The notes under the pieces are model-generated. The model was not told the DNA's origin and made no database searches. It saw nothing but the letters and a program-made list of their open reading frames with translations. Of a stretch of 64,000 nucleotides of DNA, positions 25,925-35,782 are shown one piece after another. Source of the stretch: Phycisphaeraceae bacterium (GTDB lineage: Bacteria > Planctomycetota > Phycisphaerae > Phycisphaerales > Phycisphaeraceae). Numbering within the stretch: the first letter of the stretch is position 1; each line of letters starts with the position of its first letter. Location of the stretch: contig JAJDCX010000006.1 of NCBI GenBank assembly GCA_029260615.1, positions 37,679-101,678 on the forward strand. The letters run 5' to 3'. The translations under genes were made by a program, and so were the position numbers.

Positions 25925-26371
25925 CTACCCACTCTCCGCCGACTCACCCGCCTCCGACATACTCGCCAACCCAAGCGGGTCCTCCGGCACAGCAAACACA
26001 CTGGGCTTCACCTTCGCCCCCTTATGCATCACCACCCCCGGCGCTGTCAGGTCGCCGTGGTAACTGCATTTGGGCCCCAGTATGACCGTCGTACCGCTGA
26101 CCACATGCTTAGCGTCGATGATCCCCTGGCAGTCGATCCCGCCGTGCGCCTCGATCGTCTCCACGATCAGCCGACCACGCTTGCTCACCGTGATCCGCCC
26201 GCAGGTCTTCAACTCTTTAAGAGGCCCACGCAGCTTGGTGATGTGTTCGTCACCCACCATCAGCGCCTTATTACAGCCCGGACAAGACGTGGACTGGGCG
26301 CGGCTGCTGACCTCAAAGCGATGTCGGCAGTGGTAACACTGGACCAGGCGTGGACCTAGTTGTCGCGCCAT
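25925..26371 (-). CDS. Bactofilin with N-terminal zinc ribbon
   Basis: A 148-residue protein. The start at 26371 gives a short N-terminus directly followed by a zinc ribbon (CYHCRHRF ... CPGCNKAL, residues about 11-37). The rest is a bactofilin (polymer-forming cytoskeletal) beta-helix of short repeats (for example GRITVSKRGRLIVETIEAHGG and IIDAKHVVSGTTVILG). The C-terminal 20 residues are acidic and disordered. Bactofilins form filaments that place cell-wall or stalk enzymes. The ribbon is a less common addition and might bind a partner or nucleic acid. It lies downstream of a second bactofilin gene on the same strand. Confidence 0.8.
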   Translation of the reverse strand: MARQLGPRLVQCYHCRHRFEVSSRAQSTSCPGCNKALMVGDEHITKLRGPLKELKTCGRITVSKRGRLIVETIEAHGGIDCQGIIDAKHVVSGTTVILGPKCSYHGDLTAPGVVMHKGAKVKPSVFAVPEDPLGLASMSEAGESAESG

Positions 26372-26380
26372 GGAGACTAA

Positions 26381-26475
26381 CCGGGGGTATCCAAAAGGAA
26401 GACCGGGGGTATCCGGGGTGACCAGGGTTAGCTGGGGGAATCCGGGGGTATCCGGGGGAATCCGGGGGCCGGGGA
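26381..26475. repeat. Degenerate G-rich decamer tandem repeat
   Basis: The unit GGGGGTATCC or GGGGGAATCC occurs at 26383-26392, 26405-26414 and in a compact run from about 26435 to 26465, with decayed copies between. It lies between the two bactofilin genes, upstream of the zinc-ribbon one. The minus-strand frame here stays open and would encode Pro-rich repeats, but the better gene start is after the array. Confidence 0.65.
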
Positions 26476-26567
26476 CAAACCACAGGTGCAGAAGTTGCGC
26501 TGGGCTCAAGCGCGCCGTGACTCATCACCGATAAGGCAGCCGGACGCTTAAGCCGATGTATTAACGC

Positions 26568-26975
26568 TTACTTCTTAGGTGGTTGACTTGGCTGACCCGC
26601 AGGCGGTCCACCCGACGGTGCCGGTGCTGCCGACGCAGGCCTGCCCGTATCCGGCCCAACAGCGCACATCCCGTGGAAGCTGGCGCCCTCGGTCATCACC
26701 ATCTTCGCGGCTGTGATGTCACCACGAACCACACCCGAGCCGTTGAGCTTAACCGTGTCCTTGGCATTGAGGTTGCCCTCGACCAGCCCATCGACCTGAA
26801 CGCCAGCCGCTTCAACATCGGCCTTGCACTGGGCGTTCTGGCTGACCTGAAGCTCGCCCTTGCCGGTGATCTTCCCGTCAAACTTCCCGTTGATTTTCGC
26901 TACCCGCTCGAAGGAAAGCTCACCCTTGAAGTGGCTGTCCGCACCAACTACCGTTGTGTCGCCTGATTCGGCCAT
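26568..26975 (-). CDS. Bactofilin
   Basis: A 135-residue polymer-forming cytoskeletal protein. The central region (about residues 8-100) shows the six-residue-periodic beta-helix: SHFKGELSFERVAKINGKF, KGELQVSQNAQCKADVEAAG and VKLNGSGVVRGDITAAKMVM. A Pro/Ala/Gly-rich tail ends QPSQPPKK. The length and the absence of membrane segments are usual for the family, whose members assemble into non-nucleotide filaments at the membrane. The zinc-ribbon bactofilin gene follows after 196 bases on the same strand, so the two may co-assemble. Confidence 0.88.
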   Translation of the reverse strand: MAESGDTTVVGADSHFKGELSFERVAKINGKFDGKITGKGELQVSQNAQCKADVEAAGVQVDGLVEGNLNAKDTVKLNGSGVVRGDITAAKMVMTEGASFHGMCAVGPDTGRPASAAPAPSGGPPAGQPSQPPKK

Positions 26976-27191
26976 GTCTAACTCCTTGACTATTGGGGGG
27001 AAACTAGGTGGCTAAACCGCCCACCGCGGCCGCCGTAAAACGCCAGTGTAAGTCAGGGTTGGGGATTTGGGTAGGCTCGTTGCCCCGTTCACGCCAGCAC
27101 GCCCCCCCAGGCTGTTTAGCAAGCGACCGAAGATCGCCAGGCCTGACTCAACGGATAAAAACAGCACTGCCCCAGATGTGCCCCCCCGCCT

Positions 27192-27968
27192 CTAAAGCAC
27201 CACCTGAACCATCAGCATCAGGCAAAAACCCAGCGTAAACGCCCACGCGATCCGCCTTGGGCTCTCGGTTTCCAGTGCCTCAGGGATCAATTCCAAAATC
27301 ACTAGGAAGACCATCGCACCCGCCGCAAATCCCATAAGCACCGGCATCAACGGGGTGAAAAACCACGCCAGCAGCACCGCCGGCACCGTCGCCAGGGGCT
27401 GGGTCAGGCTCGTCGCCACCGCCGCCCAAAAACAACGCATGATGCTCGCCCCTGCACCACGCAACGGGATCGCCACCGCCAACCCCTCCGGGATATTGTG
27501 AATCGCAATCGCCAGTGCCAGCGTCGGCCCCATCCCCTCCGCAGCACCCCGACTATCCGCCGCATACCCCACGCCCACCGCCACTCCCTCCGGGATGCTG
27601 TGAACCATCATCGCTATGAAAACCAGAAACCCCACACGCCCGCCCCATTTCTTCCACCGCTCGGGCCTCTGTGGCGTGTCATGAACCTTCGACTCCGCAA
27701 CCTGTAAAAATAACGCCCCCAGCAACACCCCCACAATGATCGGCAACACCTTCCCCAACGTCCATCCACCATCACCCAGATCCAACGCCGGCAAAAGCAG
27801 GTTATAAACCGACGCCGAAAACATCAGACCCCCCGCAAACCCATACCCAAGCCCCCGCTGCTTCACCGGGTCCAGCCCCCGAATCATCAAAGGCAACGCA
27901 CCCAACCCGCACGCCAAGCTCGCAACAACCCCGGCAGCAAACGCGGTAGCTATCGTGATCCAAAGCAA
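27192..27968 (-). CDS. ZIP-family metal transporter
   Basis: A 258-residue membrane protein with eight predicted helices. The metal pathway motifs are MVHSIPEGVAVGVG (helix 4) and HNIPEGLAVAIPL (helix 5), the paired H-x2-PEG signature of ZIP proteins, which move Zn2+ or other divalent ions into the cytoplasm. GFAAGAMVFLVILELIPEAL near the end is also typical. The start is TTG at 27968, chosen because GGAGGAG lies 8-10 bases upstream and no ATG or GTG fits. No regulator adjoins it. Confidence 0.85.
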   Translation of the reverse strand: MLWITIATAFAAGVVASLACGLGALPLMIRGLDPVKQRGLGYGFAGGLMFSASVYNLLLPALDLGDGGWTLGKVLPIIVGVLLGALFLQVAESKVHDTPQRPERWKKWGGRVGFLVFIAMMVHSIPEGVAVGVGYAADSRGAAEGMGPTLALAIAIHNIPEGLAVAIPLRGAGASIMRCFWAAVATSLTQPLATVPAVLLAWFFTPLMPVLMGFAAGAMVFLVILELIPEALETESPRRIAWAFTLGFCLMLMVQVVL

Positions 27969-28125
27969 ACCCGTGGCTCCTCCACACGCCGGCCCAAAGG
28001 CTCGACCCGTGAAGCCATAGCTTACCTCTATTCACACCACACGCATCCCAACACCCTTGCGGCTTAGCCGCCCCGCAGATCCCGCACCGCAACACATATC
28101 GGGGAGGCACCTCCAGGGGAAAGGA

Positions 28126-28467
28126 CTACACAGCCGAACCCCCATGCTCACCCGTGCGGATACGGATACAGTCGTCCAACGGCAGCACAAATATCTTCCC
28201 GTCACCGATCACACCACCGTTGTGCTTCGCCGCACCCACGATCGCGTCGACCGTCGCCGCAACATACACATCATTCACCGCGATCTCGATCCGCACCTTC
28301 GGCAACAGGCTCGGCTTCACCTCCTGACCACGATACAAATCCGGGTCCTCCGCCTGACCGTGACCCGTGCATCGGCTCGCCGTGATACGCAGGACCTCCA
28401 CGTCCACCAGCGCGTGATGCACCTCCTCAAGTTTGTCCGGCTGAATAATCGCGATTATCAGTTTCAT
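28126..28467 (-). CDS. glnB: P-II family nitrogen regulatory protein
   Basis: A 113-residue trimeric signal protein. It begins MKLIIAIIQPDKLEEVHHAL, the usual P-II start. The T-loop holds GHGQAEDPDLYRGQEV, with the Tyr that is uridylylated in many bacteria, and the C-terminal signature GDGKIFVLPLDDCIRIRTGE is present. P-II proteins bind ATP/ADP and 2-oxoglutarate and here probably plug the ammonium channel. Gene order amtB then this gene, on the same strand with a 172-base gap containing a strong hairpin, supports a GlnK-type role. The symbol could equally be glnK. Confidence 0.93.
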   Translation of the reverse strand: MKLIIAIIQPDKLEEVHHALVDVEVLRITASRCTGHGQAEDPDLYRGQEVKPSLLPKVRIEIAVNDVYVAATVDAIVGAAKHNGGVIGDGKIFVLPLDDCIRIRTGEHGGSAV

Positions 28468-28553
28468 CGTTGTCTATCCCTTCACACGCCTCGCGTGCTG
28501 CGGTGTGTTATACGGATTCCGATTGAGTCGCGTGCATTCTGATCTCCCCTCAG

Positions 28554-28572
28554 CCCCCGGCTTTGCCGGGGG
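28554..28572. other. Perfect hairpin between amtB and the P-II gene
   Basis: An 8-bp stem CCCCCGGC/GCCGGGGG closes a 3-base TTT loop. A second small stem (GGAAA/TTTCC, 28582-28600) is next to it. No T-run follows on either strand, so it is more likely an RNA-processing or stabilising structure in the amtB-P-II transcript than a terminator. Confidence 0.5.
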
Positions 28573-28639
28573 ATTCGCCATGGAAACTTGCTGTGATTTC
28601 CAAACAGAATGCCCAGACTCCAATCATAAACCGTGTTAC

Positions 28640-30007
28640 TTAGTTAAGGTTCAACAGCCCAAACCCGTGTTCCCCGTGCAATGTGTGATCCATCCCCGCC
28701 ATCTCCGCCTTATCGTTCAGACGAAGCCCAACCGTCTTGTCCACCAGCACCACCAGGATCAGCGTGACCACCCCCGAGTAAATCATGCTGACACCGACGC
28801 CCTTAAATTGATACCACAACTGCATATTAAACCCATGCTCCGGGATCGAACGCAGCACGAAGGTCAGCCCGATCGCACCGACGATCCCCGCCACGCCGTG
28901 GATACCAAACACGTCAAGCGTGTCGTCGTACCCCAGCTTGCCCTTGAGTACGACCGCCGCGTAGCAGAACAACGAACCCGCCACACCCAGCACCATCGCA
29001 CCGTAAGGCGGCACATCCCCAGCCGCCGGCGTGATCGCCACCAGGCCCGCAAGGATCCCCGACATCAGTCCCAGGCTCGTCGCCTTCTTCAGATGAAACC
29101 CCTCGATAATAATCCACGTCAACGCACCCGTAGCCGCAGCGATCTGCGTTACCGTCAGCGCCTGCGCCGTCTGCATCCCACTGGACACCGAGCTCCCCGC
29201 GTTAAACCCAAACCACCCGACCCACAACAATCCCGCGCCCATCATCGTCATCACAAGGTTGTTCGGATGCATCGCTGTCTTGGGATAACCCCGACGTGCG
29301 CCCAAATACAACGCACACACCAGACCCGCCATCCCCGCGGAGATGTGGATCACCGTCCCACCCGCGAAGTCGATCGCCTCGCCCGTCAAAAATCCCCCGC
29401 CCCAGATCCAATGGCACAACGGGTTGTAGATCAACAAACTCCACAACGCGATGAAAACACAATACCCACGGAACCGCACCCGCTCCGCAAACGCCCCCGC
29501 AATCAACGCCGGCGTAATGATCGCAAACTTCCCTTGAAACATCGCAAACACCAGGTGCGGGATCACAATGTCATCCCCAAAATAAGCGCCCGGCCCACTA
29601 TCAAGACCCTTTAGCAAAACAAAATCCCAATCCCACCCGATCCATCCACCGACCGAATCGCCGAAGCACATCGCGTACCCGCACACCGTCCAGATCACCC
29701 CGATGATCGCCATCGCCGCGAAGCTGTGCATCATCGTCCCCAGCACGTTCTTGGTCCGCACCAGCCCCCCGTAGAACATCGCCAGCCCCGGCACCATCAG
29801 CAGCACCAGCGTCGTCGATACCAGCATCCACGCCGTCGTCCCCGTGTCGATCTGCGGCAGGGGAGTTACGTCTGAAACAACACCGGCGACTACCTCGGGG
29901 GTGGGGATTACTCCGGGGGCGGGGGTGGCCTGCCCAAACACCGACACCGCACACACCAACAAGCCGACCAGCCCCAGGCACACCGTCATATATTTTTGTT
30001 TCGCCAT
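28640..30007 (-). CDS. amtB: Ammonium transporter
   Basis: A 455-residue Amt/MEP/Rh channel with a cleavable-looking N-terminal signal (CLGLVGLLVCAVSVFGQA) and 11 helices. Signature regions are MVPGLAMFYGGLVRTKNVLGT, FVFAMFQGKFAIITPALIAGAF in shortened form (HLVFAMFQGKFAI), CHWIWGGGFL, and FDFAGGTVIHISAG-like (DFAGGTVIHISAGMAG), which includes one pore His. The second pore His is in FGIHGVAG. It imports ammonium and is gated by the P-II protein encoded downstream. Confidence 0.95.
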   Translation of the reverse strand: MAKQKYMTVCLGLVGLLVCAVSVFGQATPAPGVIPTPEVVAGVVSDVTPLPQIDTGTTAWMLVSTTLVLLMVPGLAMFYGGLVRTKNVLGTMMHSFAAMAIIGVIWTVCGYAMCFGDSVGGWIGWDWDFVLLKGLDSGPGAYFGDDIVIPHLVFAMFQGKFAIITPALIAGAFAERVRFRGYCVFIALWSLLIYNPLCHWIWGGGFLTGEAIDFAGGTVIHISAGMAGLVCALYLGARRGYPKTAMHPNNLVMTMMGAGLLWVGWFGFNAGSSVSSGMQTAQALTVTQIAAATGALTWIIIEGFHLKKATSLGLMSGILAGLVAITPAAGDVPPYGAMVLGVAGSLFCYAAVVLKGKLGYDDTLDVFGIHGVAGIVGAIGLTFVLRSIPEHGFNMQLWYQFKGVGVSMIYSGVVTLILVVLVDKTVGLRLNDKAEMAGMDHTLHGEHGFGLLNLN

Positions 30008-30223
30008 CAGTCACAAGCCTCCAGGTGATCGTGCATTCAATCAGCGCGCATTAAAAAGCGGGCTCCCACACAATCATTACAAAGGCCATGCCACTCGATT
30101 TTTTACCGATAAAACTCTTTCCCCAAGCAAGTTAGCTCGAATCCCGCCTCAAGCTCACGGCGCGCAGAAAATAAGCGCGGAGCGAAAAAACCCCTGATTC
30201 CGCCTAAGAAATGTGCAAAAAAC

Positions 30224-31600
30224 CTACCGCGCCAACGCCCCCATCGGGTCCCAAGCAGGCAGCACGATCGGCTCCTGCTTCGACGCCTCGATCAAATCCT
30301 CCGGCAACATGTCCCGGTGAATCGCCACCTCGAACATATGCTCATCAAACCACGAATCATTCATCACGTAAAAACCCTTACGCCCACCCTCCTCGCCCCA
30401 GCTATTCTCCACCCGCCAACGCCTCGGCGTCTTGTCGTCCGCCACATCCACACCCGTGAACAACATCGCGTGTGTCATCAGCGTCTGGTGATAGATCAAA
30501 CGCTCAGCCTTGCTGTGCGAAAACTTAGCCTGATACACCCCCTCATAATCAAACAACGCCGCGTCCCACACACCCAGATCACGACGCATCATCTTCCCCA
30601 CATCACAACCCATCCACACCGGCTCACCACCCATCAGTGTCTTCATCGTCAACGCCTTCATCGTCTCCACATCCACATTCAAATACTTCACCGGCTCGCC
30701 CCCGACCACGTTCCCCAGGTGCGCCACCGTAAACGTCTTACCCATCGGGCTGCTCGCCCTGGGGTCATTCACCACACACACATACTCCTCCAACGCCACC
30801 GTGCAATACAACTTCGCAAACTCCGCTGGCGTCATCTCCCCATCACGACGAAACCTCTTGTCCTCATCCTTCCACTGCCAGTCGAATTTATCCGGCGGCG
30901 TCCCAAGATGGATGCACAACACCCGGTACACCGTCGCAACCACCCCATCCTTCACCTTCTTAATCTCATCAACCCCCGCGCCTTTCCCGACCAGCCCACG
31001 CAACGCCGCCGCACCCTCGCGCAGCAGGTCCGACAGGATGCTGTTCATACGCCTCGTGTTCGACGAGCTCTGCGTCTCCGGCATCACCGCCTGCGGCACC
31101 AGCCCGTGCTTGCGCACCACATTCACAAACATATTCCACTGCCCCCCATCATCCAACGGCCGATCCAACAGGTGCGCCACCAAACGATCATCTACCTCCC
31201 TCTCGCCGGTCGCAATCACCTGCTCCAGAAAGTAATTCGCCCGCTCCAGCTTGTCCCAGAACAGCGTGAAGTTCTGGCTGAACTCAAACTCCTTGAGCTT
31301 CATCTTCTTCATCGCACCCACACGGATCAGGTTCAGCCCCGCAAACATCCAGCAACGGCCCGATATCTTCTGGTTGGTCACCTTCCAGTCATCCAGATGA
31401 TGGCTAAACGTGTGGTCCGTCGTGGTAATAACCTCACGATTCAAAGCCACATCATCCACCGCCGTCTGCGTCACCGCGTTCTGCATCAACCGGTTACGCG
31501 CATCCGACCCAAACGCTTCACGCAAACCCGCAAGCGTGTTCGCATCTAATCCGCCGATCACTGTGGCATCTTCGGTCGCAGTAGGGGAGGTGGTGGACAA
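30224..31600 (-). CDS. pepC: Aminopeptidase C / bleomycin hydrolase-type cysteine peptidase (C1B)
   Basis: A 458-residue cytoplasmic papain-fold peptidase. Catalytic elements are Cys in QKISGRCWMFAGLN, His in YHQTLMTHAMLFTGVD and Asn in WRVENSWGEEGG, each in the C1B context. Length matches the 440-460 of the family, whose hexameric barrel trims peptides from the N-terminus. The first 25 residues are variable. The ATG at 31600 is used; an upstream alternative is not visible. It is divergent from the PD-(D/E)XK gene. Confidence 0.92.
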   Translation of the reverse strand: MSTTSPTATEDATVIGGLDANTLAGLREAFGSDARNRLMQNAVTQTAVDDVALNREVITTTDHTFSHHLDDWKVTNQKISGRCWMFAGLNLIRVGAMKKMKLKEFEFSQNFTLFWDKLERANYFLEQVIATGEREVDDRLVAHLLDRPLDDGGQWNMFVNVVRKHGLVPQAVMPETQSSSNTRRMNSILSDLLREGAAALRGLVGKGAGVDEIKKVKDGVVATVYRVLCIHLGTPPDKFDWQWKDEDKRFRRDGEMTPAEFAKLYCTVALEEYVCVVNDPRASSPMGKTFTVAHLGNVVGGEPVKYLNVDVETMKALTMKTLMGGEPVWMGCDVGKMMRRDLGVWDAALFDYEGVYQAKFSHSKAERLIYHQTLMTHAMLFTGVDVADDKTPRRWRVENSWGEEGGRKGFYVMNDSWFDEHMFEVAIHRDMLPEDLIEASKQEPIVLPAWDPMGALAR

Positions 31601-31738
31601 GGTATAGACTCCAATAGCGGTAAAACAGTGTAGGAAGACACTATATCGGGCATCAAGACATTTAACACCAAGCCCACGCTCATCGAACGTAAGCCTCTAT
31701 TACAACCAAGCCCTCTATCCCCTACAATCCCCTCCATC

Positions 31739-32962
31739 ATGTCCAACCGGGAACCCACCCAAACAGCCGACTACAAAGCCCTCGAAGAGTTCGTCGTCAA
31801 CAACGACGAGCTGCTCCAACTCGAAGAACGCATCGGCCGATTCAACATCTTCGACGCACTGGGCATCGTCAACGCAGAAATACGCCACTCCAAATTCCTC
31901 GCCTGGCTCCTGGACCCCAACGAATCCCACGGCCAAGGCCCGCTGTTCCTCAAAGCCTTCCTCATGGACCTGTTCCGACAGTCCCCACTCGAGCTACGCG
32001 CAATCAACCCCGTAAAGATCGACGGCGCCGAGCTTCGCGGTGTAGATATCCGACGAGAGTGGCGCCACATCGATATCCTCATAACTTGTGAAGACCCCAA
32101 GTTTGTCATCGCAATCGAAAACAAGGTCGGCTCCAAGGAACACAGCAAACAACTAGAACGCTATCGAAAAGCCGTTAAAGAGAAATTTGGCGACATACAT
32201 AATCAATTCGTATTCCTCACACGAGACGGCGACGAACCAACCGATGAGGATTGGACCGTTTACACTTACGAAGATATCCACAGGGTTCTATTGCGTGCCC
32301 GCAACACCAACGCCACCAGCATCGGCGACGATGTCCTCGCATTTTTAGATCACTACATCCGCCTGATCGGGAGCCGGTTCATGGACGACCCAAAAATCGA
32401 CGAACTCTGCCAAACCATCTACAAAAATCATCGCGCTGCGATCGAGATGATCGTGGAACGCACCAAGGTAGGGCGGTCAGAACTACTCGGCGCTCTTGAA
32501 GACCTGATCCGCTCTGACAAAGATCGTTGGGTTTTTATCAACTCTACCTCACGCTCTATTGCGCTGATACCACGACAATGGTATGAAGTGATCCCACCCA
32601 TAGGAACAAAGCCCAGCCAAGACCCAAAATCATGGTTGTGGTGGGATATCTGGTGTTATAACGGTTCGTGCAGGTGGCGGCTGTGTTGCGGCAAAGTGAA
32701 AGATGAACACTTGCGCAGACGGATCGCCCAGGCAATAACAGGGAAGAAGGCTGGGTTTGGCCTAAAAGACCGTAAAAAAGAGCTGACGCCCGCTTGGAAC
32801 AGCCTTGGGTTACGGCATATCGATAAATGGACGGAAGACGACCCTGACCCTGTAACCTTATTGCCAAAAGTCGAAAAGCTACTGGACAAACTGGATCAAG
32901 AAATGGCCCGTGTGCCCAGCGTCTTGAAGAAGATTGTTGGGGAGTGGGAGAAGAAAAAATGA
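31739..32962 (+). CDS. PD-(D/E)XK nuclease superfamily protein
   Basis: A 407-residue protein whose residues 30-180 match the PDDEXK_4 pattern: RHSKFLAWLLDPNESHGQG, then the core HIDILITCEDPKFVIAIENKVGS split as D-I-L-I ... I-E-N-K (Asp, Glu-x-Lys), then a Q-L-E-R-Y helix and FVFLTRDG. The catalytic triad appears intact. The C-terminal half has no family I recognise. Such solitary proteins may belong to defence or repair, but no partner gene is present here. Base composition falls in the second half (many AAA, ATA and TTT codons), hinting at horizontal origin. Confidence 0.78.
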   Translation: MSNREPTQTADYKALEEFVVNNDELLQLEERIGRFNIFDALGIVNAEIRHSKFLAWLLDPNESHGQGPLFLKAFLMDLFRQSPLELRAINPVKIDGAELRGVDIRREWRHIDILITCEDPKFVIAIENKVGSKEHSKQLERYRKAVKEKFGDIHNQFVFLTRDGDEPTDEDWTVYTYEDIHRVLLRARNTNATSIGDDVLAFLDHYIRLIGSRFMDDPKIDELCQTIYKNHRAAIEMIVERTKVGRSELLGALEDLIRSDKDRWVFINSTSRSIALIPRQWYEVIPPIGTKPSQDPKSWLWWDIWCYNGSCRWRLCCGKVKDEHLRRRIAQAITGKKAGFGLKDRKKELTPAWNSLGLRHIDKWTEDDPDPVTLLPKVEKLLDKLDQEMARVPSVLKKIVGEWEKKK

Positions 32963-32991
32963 CGCCCACACATAGCCATGCGTGGGCGTCA
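32952..32991 (-). terminator. Terminator of atpD, overlapping the 3' end of the PD-(D/E)XK gene
   Basis: A perfect 10-bp stem TGACGCCCAC/GTGGGCGTCA (32960-32969 with 32982-32991) has an inner CAT/ATG pairing. On the minus strand it is followed by TTTTTTCT. The TGA that starts the stem is also the stop codon of the plus-strand gene, so one element may serve both. Confidence 0.8.
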
Positions 32992-33017
32992 GGTTGAATT
33001 AGGTTGTGCCCCCCGCC

Positions 33018-34466
<1,449 letters not shown>

Positions 34467-34685
34467 TTATCCTCTTGAATTTCAGCTACTTAGCGGAGTC
34501 GCGCCCCACGCGTAACCCCGTCGGGCCAAGTAGATTAACGGCCCCCTGTCACTTTGCCAAATCCAAGACATACCCAGCCAATCCCCCCTAAAAACGCTTA
34601 CCCACAAGGAAAAGCTCGATCAAACCGCCCGAAGTGTTATACTCGCCCGTCATTCCGTCTTATATAGACGCACGGAGGCGTCCGC

Positions 34686-35765
34686 TTGACCGCGACCAAC
34701 ACCCCTCACATCCCGGCCAACACCACCCAGCCAGACGCCCAAGGTCCAACGACCTCACCGCCTCCCCCAACGTCAGACCACACAGCCCAACCCGCTGGGG
34801 TACCCCATGATGCGCAGACTCTGACACCGGCCGAACCCCAAGCCGTCATCACCCCCAACGTCCAACCAACCAGCACCCCTTCCACAACACAACCCCACAA
34901 CACAACCACCCACCAAAACGAAAACCGCCCGCCCCGCATCATCGCGATGATGAACCAGAAGGGCGGCGTCGGCAAAACCACCACCTGCACCAACCTCGGC
35001 GCAGGCTTGGCACGCATGGGCAAGCGCGTCCTCATGATCGACCTGGACCCCCAGGCCCACCTCTCGCTCTCACTGGGCATCGATCCCGACGCCATCGAAA
35101 AAAGCATGTACGACCTGCTCGCCGACCCACAGACCACCGCCGACCAGGTCCTGCAACAGGTCGGCGACAACGCTCGGCTCACGATCCTCCCCGCCGAAGT
35201 CAACCTCGCAGGCATCGAAGCAGAACTCGCCGACAAAGTCGTCACCGGCGCAGCCCAAGCCGTACTCAAACAAAAAGTCGCCAGTCTCGTTCAAGGCTCA
35301 GCCGGATCACCCGCCCCCGACTACATCCTCATCGACTGCCCACCAAGCCTGGGCCTGCTCACCGTCAACGCACTCACCCTCGCCAGCGAAGTCATCGTCC
35401 CCATGCAGGCCCACTTCCTGGCGCTCCAAGGCATGGGCAAGCTCTTCGAAACCATCGCGATGATGAAGCAAGGCATCAACCCCACTCTCACCGTCGCCGG
35501 CGTCGTCCTGTGCATGCACGAGGGCAACACCCTCCTAGCCAACGAAGTTATCAACGACGTCAACAGCTTCCTCGCCGACGCTCGCGGCACCGACGCACCC
35601 TGGTCCAACGCCGTCGTCTACAACCCACCGATCCGCCGAAACATCAAGCTCGCCGAGTCCCCAAGCTTCGGCCAAAGCATCTTCGACTACGCCCCCGACT
35701 GCCACGGTGCCAAAGACTACGCCAAACTAGCCGAGTCCGTCGCCACGCAACCTGTCCAGAAGTAG
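34686..35765 (+). CDS. parA: ParA/Soj-family ATPase with Pro/Thr-rich N-terminal extension
   Basis: A 359-residue protein. The first 80 residues are Thr/Pro/Gln-rich and disordered. The ATPase domain follows: deviant Walker A NQKGGVGKTTTCTNLG, Walker A' LMIDLDPQAHLSLSLG and Walker B ILIDCPPSLGLLTVNAL. These dimerising ATPases segregate chromosomes or position large complexes. The start is TTG at 34686, supported by GGAGG 7 bases upstream. No parB is adjacent, so this could be an orphan ParA positioning other cargo rather than the chromosomal partner of ParB. Confidence 0.85.
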   Translation: MTATNTPHIPANTTQPDAQGPTTSPPPPTSDHTAQPAGVPHDAQTLTPAEPQAVITPNVQPTSTPSTTQPHNTTTHQNENRPPRIIAMMNQKGGVGKTTTCTNLGAGLARMGKRVLMIDLDPQAHLSLSLGIDPDAIEKSMYDLLADPQTTADQVLQQVGDNARLTILPAEVNLAGIEAELADKVVTGAAQAVLKQKVASLVQGSAGSPAPDYILIDCPPSLGLLTVNALTLASEVIVPMQAHFLALQGMGKLFETIAMMKQGINPTLTVAGVVLCMHEGNTLLANEVINDVNSFLADARGTDAPWSNAVVYNPPIRRNIKLAESPSFGQSIFDYAPDCHGAKDYAKLAESVATQPVQK

Positions 35766-35782
35766 CCTCACTTCAACACCGC

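Noticed and set aside
28505..31549. Long plus-strand open frames opposite amtB and pepC (His/Arg/Gln-rich products)
   Set aside because: They mirror the strongly biased codon use of the real minus-strand genes, have no domain or ribosome site, and overlap confidently identified proteins.
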